Shown here in pieces: positions 8,332-16,361 of a stretch of 48,295 nt of DNA. The notes under the pieces are model-generated. The model was given only the letters and a program-made list of their open reading frames with translations. It ran no database searches and was not told the origin of the DNA. Numbering within the stretch: the stretch's first letter is position 1; every line of letters begins with the position of its first letter. A program made the position numbers and the translations under genes. Source of the DNA: Rheinheimera riviphila (GTDB taxonomy: Bacteria > Pseudomonadota > Gammaproteobacteria > Enterobacterales > Alteromonadaceae); assembly GCF_004005945.1 (NCBI RefSeq), contig NZ_SACS01000027.1:1-48295 (forward strand). Direction: 5' to 3'.

Positions 8332-11300
8332 ATGGATTTAACCCGCGCCAGTTGTAAAAACCCGGCCGCTACCTTAGTGGTGGTGGTGTTGATTGTGTTG
8401 TTTGGCGCTTTGGCCTTGCTGAAACTGCCGATCCAGCTATTGCCGGATTTAGATCGGCCGCAAATTTTTATCAATAATGGCTGGCGCTCGGCAGCGCCGC
8501 AGGAAATGGAAGCCACCATTATTGAGCCGCAGGAAAATACTTTACGCGCCGTGCCTGGGGTGGTGGAAGTGCAAAGCGAAGTTGGTGCCGGTTTTGGCTT
8601 TATCAGTCTGACCTTTGAAGTCGGGCAGGACATGCAGCGGGCGATGTTGGACGTAATCAACGCGCTGAATCAGGCGCCACCCAGGCCACGTGAAGCAGCC
8701 GAGCCGGTGATCACGGTGGGCAGTGGTCGCGGCAGTGTGGCTTCGTTACTGATTAAACAAATGAACCCCAATGCGCCGGATGATTTTGGCCCTTATCTGA
8801 AGTTTATCCGCGACAACATTGGCCCGAAGTTTCGCGCTATTCCCGGGGTGTCCAATGTCGATTTAGCCTCAGATTTACCGAAAGAGCTACACATCACTTT
8901 TGACCCCTACAAAATGGCGGCGCTGGGTATTACCATCGACCAACTGCAATCGAATATCAATCGCAGCAGCAATGTTTCCGGTGGTTTCGCCGATGTTGGC
9001 CGCCGTCAGTACACAGTGCGCTTTGAAGGTCAGTTTAACGAGAGTGATTATGGCCGGATGATTGTGTCTTACAATCAGGGACGACCGGTGTATCTGTCGG
9101 AAGTTGCTACCATTGAAGTTGGGATGCCGGAGCAAGCCGGTTTTACCAAACGCAATGGTTTTCCGGCTTATTACCTGACGCTGGAGCGCGGTGACAACTC
9201 CAATACCGTGGCCATTCTGGATCAGGTGAATCTGGCGATCACCGAATTAAACCGCGATCTGCTGCACCCCAAAGGCCTCGAAATTGAACTCAGTTTTGAT
9301 GCCTCTATTCACATTCGCCGCGCGCTGGCGCTGGTCAATTCCAATCTGTTAATGGGGGTGCTGCTGAGTCTGATCACGCTGTGGTATTTCCTGCGCGGCT
9401 GGAAAGCGACCTTGCTGATTGGCCTGACCATTCCGGTGTCGTTGTTGGTGGCGATTTTGGTGTTGCAAGCGATGGGACGCAGTCTGAATATTGTGTCGCT
9501 GGCCGGGTTGGCATTTGCGGTGGGGATGGTGCTGGATGCCGCGATTATTGTGCAGGAAAATATCGTGCGGTTGCAGCAAAGTGGCATGGCGCTGCGTCAG
9601 GCGGTGCTCAAAGGCTGCGCTCAGGTGAAAGGGGCTTTGTTCGCTTCCACCGTGACCACTGTGGCAATTTTCTTACCGGTGCTGTTTATGCAAGGGGTGG
9701 AAGGGCAGTTGTTTTACGATCTGGCGCTGACGCTGGCCGTGGCGGTGGCAGCGTCGATGTTGGTGGCGTTAACGGTGATCCCGGTTGCCAGTTTACGCTG
9801 GTTTCAGCAAGCGCCAGAGCAAGGTGATCCGCTGCAGCAGTTGTGGCGTCGATTAGCGACAGGCGTTAACCGGCTGACCGGAACTTTGCCCAAAGCGCTG
9901 GGCTGGGCCGCGCTTTTGGTGCCAGGCGCGGCCTTGTTGGTGATGTTACTGCTACCGAAAGCGGATTTCCTGCCGCAGGCCAACTCGGACGGTATTTTCA
10001 CCGGCTTTCAGCTGCCGCCTGGTGGCAATATCAAAGTGATGGAGCAGGAAATTGGCCAGTTATTGGTGCAGCGGCTGAAACCTTATTATCAGGATAAAAA
10101 GTATCCGGCGATCAAAGGCTATAACCTGTCGATGTTCCCGGCCTTTAATGTGCTGTTTATCTACCCGGAAGATCCGCGGGCGGTTGAGGATATGCTGACC
10201 TTGCTGCGCACCGAGATTCTGAAAGATTTACCTGATACCACCTCTTTTAGTTTTCGCGCCTCTTTACTGAATTTTGGCTTTAATTCCGGCCGTGAGATGT
10301 TTCTGGATTTTCAGGGGCCAGACACTGATTTACTGATGCAACAAGCCGAACAGGCGATGACGTTGCTGCAACAAAAACTGCCGGAAGCCACCATTCAGGC
10401 GCAACCTGGACTTGCCCAAAACCAGCCGGAGCTTCGCATCGTGCCGGATGAGCTGAACATCGCCAAAGCCGGGGTTGATCGCTTTACCGTGGCCAATGCG
10501 GTGCGGGCGGTGACCGATGGCATTTATGTCGGTGAGCAGTTTGACGGCAATGAGCGGATGGATATTATTCTGCGTGCCGCGCCCTGGCTGACGCCGGAGC
10601 AATTGCAGGCGACACCTTTATATACCGGTCAGGCCGGTGTGCAAACCATTGGTCAACTGACCAGTATGCAACGTTCGGTTGGGCCGACCAATCTGCTGCG
10701 GGTGAATGGTTTGCGCACCGTCAGTCTGCAAATCACCCCGCCTGCCACCATGGCGTTGGCCGATGTGATGCAGCTGGTACAGACTGAAGTGGTGCAACCG
10801 CTGCGCTTAACTGCCGACGAAAATCTGACCATTGGCTTTCGTGGCAGTGCTGATCGGTTGCAAGCCGCCATCAGCACCATGGCTGCGAATTTTGTGATCG
10901 CGGTGTTGATCCTATTTTTACTGATGGCGGCGATGTTTAAGTCGGTGCCAGCCAGTGCGCTGGTGATCCTGACGATGCCGATGTCGTTGCTCGGCGGGGT
11001 GATTGCACTGCGCTTGTTAAATCTGGTGACGTTCCAGGCACTGGATTTACTGACGATGATTGGTTTTATCATTCTATTGGGGCTGGTGGTGAACAATGCC
11101 ATTTTGCTGGTGGAGCAATATCGCAGCAATCTGCAGGATGGCCTGGATCTGAATGCTGCTATCGATGCCGCCATTCAAATCCGTGCCCGCCCCATTTACA
11201 TGAGTACCCTGACCACCATTGTCGGCATGTTGCCATTGATGTTAGTGCCAGGCGTTGGCACCGAAATTTACCGTGGTCTGGCGACCGTGATTGTCGGTGG

Positions 11301-11448
11301 TATGACGTTCAGCGCCATCTTCACTTTAGTCCTGATGCCATCTTTGTTGCGGTTAAGCGCCTGGCGTTTAACTGCAGCCCCAACGAACACCGCCGCTACA
11401 AAAACCGCAGCTACAAAAAACGGAGTATTCAATTATGAAAACCTTTAA
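8332..11448 (+). CDS. RND-family efflux permease (inner-membrane subunit)
   Basis: An AcrB-type proton/drug antiporter of about 1038 residues with two repeats of one plus five membrane helices and two large periplasmic loops. Family hallmarks are LPIQLLPDLDRPQI after TM1, VGMVLDAAIIVQENIVR in TM4 with a proton-relay acid, and the second-half counterpart LLGLVVNNAILLVEQYR. I start at MDLTRAS (8332), with AGGACAAGG just upstream, rather than five codons earlier. The C-terminal tail is Thr/Ala/Lys rich and ends by overlapping the adaptor gene by 14 nt. The order permease-then-adaptor is the reverse of the common arrangement. No outer-membrane factor lies nearby, so a TolC-like partner elsewhere is assumed. 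The substrate is unknown. Confidence 0.93.
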   Translation: MDLTRASCKNPAATLVVVVLIVLFGALALLKLPIQLLPDLDRPQIFINNGWRSAAPQEMEATIIEPQENTLRAVPGVVEVQSEVGAGFGFISLTFEVGQDMQRAMLDVINALNQAPPRPREAAEPVITVGSGRGSVASLLIKQMNPNAPDDFGPYLKFIRDNIGPKFRAIPGVSNVDLASDLPKELHITFDPYKMAALGITIDQLQSNINRSSNVSGGFADVGRRQYTVRFEGQFNESDYGRMIVSYNQGRPVYLSEVATIEVGMPEQAGFTKRNGFPAYYLTLERGDNSNTVAILDQVNLAITELNRDLLHPKGLEIELSFDASIHIRRALALVNSNLLMGVLLSLITLWYFLRGWKATLLIGLTIPVSLLVAILVLQAMGRSLNIVSLAGLAFAVGMVLDAAIIVQENIVRLQQSGMALRQAVLKGCAQVKGALFASTVTTVAIFLPVLFMQGVEGQLFYDLALTLAVAVAASMLVALTVIPVASLRWFQQAPEQGDPLQQLWRRLATGVNRLTGTLPKALGWAALLVPGAALLVMLLLPKADFLPQANSDGIFTGFQLPPGGNIKVMEQEIGQLLVQRLKPYYQDKKYPAIKGYNLSMFPAFNVLFIYPEDPRAVEDMLTLLRTEILKDLPDTTSFSFRASLLNFGFNSGREMFLDFQGPDTDLLMQQAEQAMTLLQQKLPEATIQAQPGLAQNQPELRIVPDELNIAKAGVDRFTVANAVRAVTDGIYVGEQFDGNERMDIILRAAPWLTPEQLQATPLYTGQAGVQTIGQLTSMQRSVGPTNLLRVNGLRTVSLQITPPATMALADVMQLVQTEVVQPLRLTADENLTIGFRGSADRLQAAISTMAANFVIAVLILFLLMAAMFKSVPASALVILTMPMSLLGGVIALRLLNLVTFQALDLLTMIGFIILLGLVVNNAILLVEQYRSNLQDGLDLNAAIDAAIQIRARPIYMSTLTTIVGMLPLMLVPGVGTEIYRGLATVIVGGMTFSAIFTLVLMPSLLRLSAWRLTAAPTNTAATKTAATKNGVFNYENL
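11389..11418 (+). repeat. 15-bp tandem repeat, two copies, in RND permease tail
   Basis: ACCGCCGCTACAAAA is followed directly by ACCGCAGCTACAAAA, in frame, encoding TAATK twice. It lies in the disordered cytoplasmic tail just before the adaptor's Shine-Dalgarno, so copy-number change would lengthen the tail without a frameshift. Confidence 0.7.
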
Positions 11449-12556
11449 TTTGCTGATGCTGGCCATCGCTATTGGCACCTTGTTGCAAAGCCCATTGCTG
11501 CTGGCGGCTGAAGACGCTGCTGAAGTGAAACCAGAAGTACCACCAAAAGTAGTCAGTGTGGCGCCGGTGCGTTCGGTCGAAGTCAGCCCGCAAATGATGG
11601 TGTCGGGTCAAGTTTACAGCCGTTTTCAGTCGAATTTAAGCGCCGGTGTCGACGGCCGGTTGGACTGGATCGCTGAACCTGGAAGCACAGTTGCTGCCGG
11701 TGATGTATTGGCGCGACTGGATGCCAAGCCCTTGCAACTGCGCGCCAACGAATTGCAGGCGCAGTTAAAACGCTCGCAAATTAATGTCACCCGTTTAGGC
11801 AAAGAGCTGGCGCGACTTACCACATTGGTCAGCAAACAGCTGATTTCGCAAACCCAGCTGGAACAAATGCAGGCCGATTTTGACTTGGCAAGCGCGGATG
11901 TCGAGCTGGCACGGGCATCGTTGGCGCAGTTGCAGGATCAACTGAGCCGTACTGAACTCAAAGCACCGTTTGCCGGGGTGGTCAGTAGCCGCGCGCATCA
12001 GGTCGGTGAAGAAGTCAGTCGCAGTGAAACCTTATTGCAGCTGGTGAATTTAACCGATCTGGAAGTGCGGGTATTTGCGCCTTTGGGTTACGCCTCTTTT
12101 CTGACGCCGGGCCAAAGTTTACCGGTGTATCGGCAGCAAGGTGAAACCAGTCTGAAATTAACCTCGGTGATCCCGGTGTCGGATGTACGTTCACAAACCT
12201 TTGAAGCCAGGCTGCTGATTGACGCCAAAGTAGCCCGTGAATTTCAGGTCGGGCAATTGGTCAGCGTGGCTTTACCCACCGCGGCTGCGGCGGTGAGTCA
12301 TGTGGTGCATCGCGACGCGCTGGTGCTGGGGAAAAATCAACATGCGGTATTTTTGGTGCAGCAGGATGCGAACAACAATTCAGTTGTGAAGCGGGTTGCA
12401 GTGGTGCCGGGTCAGGGCCAGGGTGAATGGTTGCAGGTTGATGCGCCGTTACGCCAAGGCGCCTTATTGGTGGTGCGTGGCGCCGATACGCTCAAAGATG
12501 GCGATAAAGTGCGGCTGTTGTCGGATAAAGAGTTTACGCTTGCCGGTAGTCAATAA
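11435..12556 (+). CDS. RND efflux periplasmic adaptor (membrane fusion protein)
   Basis: A 373-residue adaptor. The signal peptide (about 1-24, ending LLLAAED) is followed by a beta-barrel/lipoyl first half (SAGVDGRLDWIAEPGSTVAAGDVLARLD), a helical hairpin (about 95-165, with QLISQTQLEQMQADFDLA), the second lipoyl half (LKAPFAGVVSSRAHQVGEEV) and a C-terminal barrel. It bridges the RND permease and an outer-membrane channel. The start has GGAG about 9 nt upstream and lies inside the permease gene, so the two are translationally coupled. The stop overlaps the end of the convergent reductase gene by 23 bp, leaving no space for a conventional terminator between them. Confidence 0.92.
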   Translation: MKTFNLLMLAIAIGTLLQSPLLLAAEDAAEVKPEVPPKVVSVAPVRSVEVSPQMMVSGQVYSRFQSNLSAGVDGRLDWIAEPGSTVAAGDVLARLDAKPLQLRANELQAQLKRSQINVTRLGKELARLTTLVSKQLISQTQLEQMQADFDLASADVELARASLAQLQDQLSRTELKAPFAGVVSSRAHQVGEEVSRSETLLQLVNLTDLEVRVFAPLGYASFLTPGQSLPVYRQQGETSLKLTSVIPVSDVRSQTFEARLLIDAKVAREFQVGQLVSVALPTAAAAVSHVVHRDALVLGKNQHAVFLVQQDANNNSVVKRVAVVPGQGQGEWLQVDAPLRQGALLVVRGADTLKDGDKVRLLSDKEFTLAGSQ

Positions 12557-13736
12557 CGGACATTGCGGCGGATGGAGATGGAGACAAATTGTCTTCATCG
12601 GCCGCTGCTTCAGCCGCTTCGCCAGGAAAGGCAAGCTGCAAAGCGGAGGTTGCCTGCACGCAGCAGCTCAGTACTTCATCGGCGCCCACACTAAATTCAC
12701 TGTGCAGCACGTTGCTGCAGCTGCCTTCGATGACTCGCAGGGCACAAGCGCCACAAGAACCGCCGCGACAGTCATAGGGTACTTTCACGCCACTGGCTAG
12801 CAGCGCATCCAGCACTGAACTGTGGCCTAAGCTATTAGCTTGCGCCGATCCCAGGGTGATGGCAAAACTTTGGGTACTGTGGGCTGCGCTAAACAGCTCG
12901 TGCCGTACCTTGCGACAACCTATATCCGCTAAACCCTGTTCCAGCGTCAGCACCATCTCGGCGCTGGCGCAGATCAGATATTCCGCTTGCTTGCCGCCAA
13001 GCTGCGCTAACTCTGCCGCGGTAATCCGACCATGACGACCAGGCCAGTTGCCATCGGGCTGGCTAAGCACCGGCAAATACTGCAACTGAGTTTGGGCGGC
13101 GAAACGCCGTAATTTACGATGTTGGAGTAAGTCATGACGCTGGCGCGCCTGATACACCAAAGTGACCGGACGTTGCTGGCGCAGTGCGCTATTGATCATC
13201 GGCAACAGCGGCGTAATGCCAATACCACCGGCCACCAGCACCAGGGGTGTTGCTTTGAATGGTTGCCGGGACAGCCGAGCCAATAGATTCCGCAGACTAA
13301 CCGCCGGTCCAAAATGACCTTTTGGATAACTGCAGCTCAACAATTGCCCCTGGCTTAGGTTCTGGGCTAATAGCGGCGTCAGCTTGCCACCTGCTTCAAT
13401 TTTGATCGCCAGCATATAATAGTGGCGTTGCTGGCAGTCGCTGACCAGCGAATAGGCCCGGCTTAGCGGCTGTCCTTGTTGATCCTGACTAAATAATTGC
13501 AGATGTTGGCCGGCTTTAGCCTTGGGTAATAGCTGGCCACTAGGGTGGCGCAGCCAAAGTTTTAGCACATTACCTTGCCGGCGCAGCCGGTACAATTCCA
13601 GCTGCTGTTGTTGTTTTTGCCGGCGCTGACGATAACGGCGACGCCAACCGTCCTGAATGCCATAGGCCAGATACAGGCTTAGCCCGACAATGATCAGCAG
13701 TATCATGGCAGTTGACGACATAGCAGTGAACGACAT
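12534..13736 (-). CDS. Membrane-anchored FAD/NAD(P) oxidoreductase with C-terminal 2Fe-2S ferredoxin domain
   Basis: A 400-residue protein. The N-terminal membrane helix (about 10-25) is followed by a highly basic Arg/Gln stretch. Then come an FNR-type FAD domain (SRAYSLVS, about 93-100), an NAD(P) domain (LVLVAGGIGITPLLPM, about 160-176) and a plant-type ferredoxin domain with CRGGSCGAC and a later Cys (EVLSCC), the four iron-sulfur ligands. It would pass electrons from NAD(P)H to an unidentified acceptor, as in the hybrid-cluster-protein reductase, vanillate reductase and flavodoxin reductase families. GAGG lies 5 nt before the ATG. A possible Fur box lies about 90 bp upstream. Its 3' end overlaps the convergent adaptor gene. 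Confidence 0.87.
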   Translation of the reverse strand: MSFTAMSSTAMILLIIVGLSLYLAYGIQDGWRRRYRQRRQKQQQQLELYRLRRQGNVLKLWLRHPSGQLLPKAKAGQHLQLFSQDQQGQPLSRAYSLVSDCQQRHYYMLAIKIEAGGKLTPLLAQNLSQGQLLSCSYPKGHFGPAVSLRNLLARLSRQPFKATPLVLVAGGIGITPLLPMINSALRQQRPVTLVYQARQRHDLLQHRKLRRFAAQTQLQYLPVLSQPDGNWPGRHGRITAAELAQLGGKQAEYLICASAEMVLTLEQGLADIGCRKVRHELFSAAHSTQSFAITLGSAQANSLGHSSVLDALLASGVKVPYDCRGGSCGACALRVIEGSCSNVLHSEFSVGADEVLSCCVQATSALQLAFPGEAAEAAADEDNLSPSPSAAMSVIDYRQA

Positions 13737-13826
13737 GGTGGCCTCAGCAGGATCCGATCAGCATGCGGATCGGGCATTTATCGGGAACAATCAAGAGCGG
13801 CTATTTTAGCAATTTTCTATTTTAGT

Positions 13827-13845
13827 GCAATTGAGAATTGTTATT
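13827..13845. promoter_or_regulatory. Possible Fur box upstream of the reductase
   Basis: An AT-rich 19-mer (GCAATTGAGAATTGTTATT) contains the perfect inverted repeat CAATT-GAG-AATTG. It matches 12 of 19 positions of the classical Fur consensus by eye and lies about 90 bp upstream of the minus-strand reductase start. It is a candidate only. Confidence 0.3.
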
Positions 13846-14482
13846 ATTTGATGTGTGTGAGTGGTTACTACGCTGCTAAGGCTTATTTTTAGGCGATTTT
13901 CTGCGATGGCAGCGGTGAATGATCTGCGGATCTGGCGGTTATTGCAGGTTTTTTAGCTTGATTTTGATCATTGCCGTGAATTTACTGCCAGATCGGGATC
14001 TTTGCCGTTGATCTACGTCCCAGATCTGTCGTTTTCAGCAACTTATCTGGGTACTCGCCAAGCCGCAGTACGCCATCCACCGAGCCGCAAAAATCCGGCT
14101 GCTTGGTTACCCGAGGCGCAGGGTCGTTTTTGCAGCATTCTATTCGTAATCCCAGCCATAAACCCAGGGGCCGTAAGCCAGCAGTGCTTGTGACTTGTAA
14201 CCCCGTTGACGGTTTTTCCAGATTAGCGCCATTAGCGTATACAAGAAAAATCTAATTAGATCAGTGATCTAAAGATCCTGCTGTCACAAGTTTGCCCGAA
14301 GCAGCGTCCATCGCAGTCGCGCGGGATTGATCTTGGGTTATGCGTAACGTTTTTGCGCCAAGCTCGCTTCAAAAATTCTGCAAACAATCCTGGATCACCA
14401 TTTTTTACCACTTTTTTTAAAGTCACTGCGCTAAGCCGCGTGGTTATTGGCTTTTATTCGATCATTGAAGTGGGGTTTTACC

Positions 14483-14512
14483 TTGACAAGGCCGAATTCA
14501 GCGCCCTAAACT
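14483..14512 (+). promoter_or_regulatory. Sigma-70 promoter for the dcw cluster (mraZ promoter)
   Basis: A perfect -35 hexamer TTGACA (14483-14488) is followed after 18 nt by TAAACT (14507-14512), a fair -10. The expected start site near 14519 places the MraZ boxes directly at the beginning of the transcript region, about 125 nt before the mraZ start codon. Confidence 0.6.
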
Positions 14513-14521
14513 GTATCATTG

Positions 14522-14546
14522 TGGAGATTCGTGGGTGAAAGTGGAT
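14522..14546 (+). promoter_or_regulatory. MraZ operator: three TGGRN boxes at 10-bp spacing
   Basis: TGGAG (14522-14526), TGGGT (14532-14536) and TGGAT (14542-14546) are separated by exactly 5 nt each. This is the layout known for MraZ binding upstream of mraZ in E. coli and other bacteria (TGGGN repeats with 5-nt spacers). It supports autorepression of the cluster by MraZ. Further TGGAT/TGGGA copies at 14568, 14600, 14614 and 14635 are not on the 10-bp register. Confidence 0.7.
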
Positions 14547-14552
14547 CTTTAC

Positions 14553-14619
14553 CGGATCGATCTTCACTGGATCATCGATTTTTATCGGATCAGTCTTACT
14601 GGATCATTCGCACTGGATC
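14553..14619 (+). repeat. Imperfect direct repeat, about 33-bp period, GATC-rich
   Basis: CGGATCgatCTTcACTGGATCATcG starting at 14553 reappears as CGGATCagtCTTACTGGATCATtCG at 14586, followed by a third partial CACTGGATCG (14611-14620). It lies in the mraZ 5' leader and accounts for several of the clustered GATC sites. Confidence 0.6.
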
Positions 14620-14644
14620 GTCAATACAACAAAATGGGATCAAC

Positions 14645-15115
14645 ATGTTTCGTGGATCATTTGCTCTAAGCCTGGATGACAAGGGCCGGTTGACGCTTCC
14701 AACGCGTTACCGCGATAGCCTGTTGTCTGAAACTGGCGGCGCGCTGATCTGCACCATTGATCACAAAGATCCTTGCCTGTTGTTGTACCCGCTGACCGAG
14801 TGGGAAGAAATCGAAGAAAAATTGAAAAGGCTGTCCAGCTTTAACCCGCAGGAACAACGCCTGAAACGGTTGTTATTGGGCCATGCCACCGATTGCGACA
14901 TGGACAAAAACGGCCGTATTTTATTACCAGCCACCTTGCGCGAGCATGCTCACCTGAGCAAAAGCCTGCGCCTTGTCGGCCAATTGAACAAATTTGAGAT
15001 CTGGGACGAAGAGACCTGGCATCAACGGGTTGCCGAAGACATGGCCACCGAAAAAGAAATGGCCATCGCCGGCGACGCCGAACTTTCAGAACGACTACAG
15101 GATCTTTCATTGTAA
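14645..15115 (+). CDS. mraZ: MraZ, transcriptional regulator of the dcw cluster
   Basis: 156 residues, the usual family length. The two AbrB-like SpoVT motifs are visible: [23 protein letters not shown] at the N-terminus and [20 protein letters not shown] (about residues 78-97). MraZ assembles as a ring and represses its own operon by binding repeated TGGGN boxes, which are present just upstream. The reading frame stays open far upstream, but family alignment fixes the ATG at 14645. The stop overlaps the rsmH start (TAATG), so the two are coupled. Confidence 0.96.
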   Translation: MFRGSFALSLDDKGRLTLPTRYRDSLLSETGGALICTIDHKDPCLLLYPLTEWEEIEEKLKRLSSFNPQEQRLKRLLLGHATDCDMDKNGRILLPATLREHAHLSKSLRLVGQLNKFEIWDEETWHQRVAEDMATEKEMAIAGDAELSERLQDLSL

Positions 15116-16056
15116 TGACGCAGCAAGCACACATTTCCGTCTTGCTGAACGAAGCAATCGACGGCCTCAACATTCAGCCCGGCGGAATTTACCTTGATGG
15201 TACTTTTGGCAGGGGAGGGCATAGCCGGGTCATTCTGAGCAAGCTCGATACCGCTGGCCGATTGTTCGCCATTGATCGTGATCCACAAGCAATTAAATCT
15301 GCGGAAGAATTTGCATCTGACAGCCGTTTTCATATCAGCCACACCGCTTTTGCTGAACTGGGCAATGTTGCAACTGAGCAAGGGATCAGCGGCCAGATCG
15401 ACGGCATTTTGCTGGATCTTGGCGTGTCGTCACCGCAACTGGATGACGCTGAACGTGGTTTTAGCTTTATGCGTGATGGTCCGTTGGATATGCGGATGGA
15501 TCCAACCTCTGGTATTTCCGCCGCTGAGTGGCTGGCGAAAGCCGATGTCGAACACATTACTTTTGTGCTGCGCGAATACGGCGAAGAAAAATTCGCCTGG
15601 AAAATCGCCAATGCCATCGTTAACACCCGTGCTGAGTCACCGTTGACCCGCACCAGCCAACTTGCAGCACTCATTGCAGCCACGGCACCAAAAAGTTTTA
15701 AAGAGAAAAAACACCCGGCGACCCGCAGTTTTCAGGCGATCCGCATTTATATCAACAGCGAACTGGAGCAGGTCAAAACCGCTTTAGACGCTGCGCTCGC
15801 GGTATTAAAACCTGGTGGTCGGCTAGCGGTGATCAGCTTTCATTCGCTGGAAGATCGGATGGTGAAACAGTTTATGCGGTTGCACAGCAAACCTCCGGCC
15901 GTGCCAAAAGGTTTGCCGCTGACCGAAGCGCAACTGAAACGGCATTTGCCACTGGCGTTGGTGGGCAAAGCCATTATGCCGTCGGATGCTGAGCTGGAGC
16001 AAAATCCACGGGCTCGTAGTGCCGTGCTGCGCATCGCACAGAAGAATCCGTTATGA
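15115..16056 (+). CDS. rsmH: 16S rRNA m4C1402 N4-methyltransferase RsmH
   Basis: 313 residues, the normal length. It N4-methylates C1402 of 16S rRNA using SAM. Visible motifs are [13 protein letters not shown] at the N-terminus, the SAM loop GTFGRGGHS (about 30-38), [10 protein letters not shown] (about 101-110) with [14 protein letters not shown], and [15 protein letters not shown] (about 239-253). It starts on the last base of the mraZ stop codon and its end overlaps ftsL by 4 nt. Confidence 0.97.
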   Translation: MTQQAHISVLLNEAIDGLNIQPGGIYLDGTFGRGGHSRVILSKLDTAGRLFAIDRDPQAIKSAEEFASDSRFHISHTAFAELGNVATEQGISGQIDGILLDLGVSSPQLDDAERGFSFMRDGPLDMRMDPTSGISAAEWLAKADVEHITFVLREYGEEKFAWKIANAIVNTRAESPLTRTSQLAALIAATAPKSFKEKKHPATRSFQAIRIYINSELEQVKTALDAALAVLKPGGRLAVISFHSLEDRMVKQFMRLHSKPPAVPKGLPLTEAQLKRHLPLALVGKAIMPSDAELEQNPRARSAVLRIAQKNPL

Positions 16057-16361
16057 GTAGCATCAAACTCAACAAACTGATTTTACAAGACATTGGCAAC
16101 CATAAGCTGCTGTTTGTGGTGTTAGTGATGCTGGTGTTGTCGGCGATGGCGGTGGTGGAATTTACCCACCAGAACCGACAGCTGACCATCCAACAAGACA
16201 AATTATTCCAACAACGCGACGCTTTAGAAATGGAATGGCGCAATTTACTGGTAGAACAACGGGCTTTGTCTGAACACAGCCGGGTTGAGGAGATTGCCCA
16301 GTTGCAACTCCAGATGGTTCGACCAACCGGGCAGCAGGATATAGTGGTGGATGAGCCATGA
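16053..16361 (+). CDS. ftsL: Cell division protein FtsL
   Basis: 102 residues with a short cytoplasmic N-terminus, one membrane helix (about 19-39) and a periplasmic coiled coil ([27 protein letters not shown] region). FtsL forms the FtsQLB subcomplex that activates FtsWI septal synthesis. Identification rests on topology, size and position between rsmH and ftsI, since the sequence itself diverges quickly. It overlaps both neighbours by 4 nt (ATGA). Confidence 0.93.
   Translation: MSSIKLNKLILQDIGNHKLLFVVLVMLVLSAMAVVEFTHQNRQLTIQQDKLFQQRDALEMEWRNLLVEQRALSEHSRVEEIAQLQLQMVRPTGQQDIVVDEP

Larger units (their letters stand above)
13751..14658. other. Long non-coding leader of the dcw cluster with dense GATC sites
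   Basis: The stretch between the reductase and mraZ (13737-14644) has no convincing gene. I count 25 GATC sites from 13751 to 14658, nine of them between 14544 and 14658. A random 4-mer would be expected about once in 256 bases. GATC is the Dam methylase target if the host has Dam. The distal part also contains AT-rich tracts, and GTACTCGC...GCAGTACGCC at 14051-14074 looks like a decayed REP. The proximal part contains the mraZ promoter and operator listed separately. No RNase P RNA motif was recognised. Confidence 0.7.

Noticed and set aside
14049-14074. REP-like GTACTCGC...GCAGTACGCC
   Set aside because: It resembles the centre and right arm of the RAYT-flanking copy but lacks the GTAG head and one outer arm; too decayed to call as a REP.
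14002-14193. Open frame of 63 codons in the dcw leader
   Set aside because: No Shine-Dalgarno, composition unlike the neighbouring genes, and it runs through a decayed REP-like stretch; it looks like chance.
13860-14480. Possible rnpB (RNase P RNA), which lies before mraZ in some gammaproteobacteria
   Set aside because: None of the conserved RNase P motifs (such as GAGGAAAGTCC) were seen on either strand.
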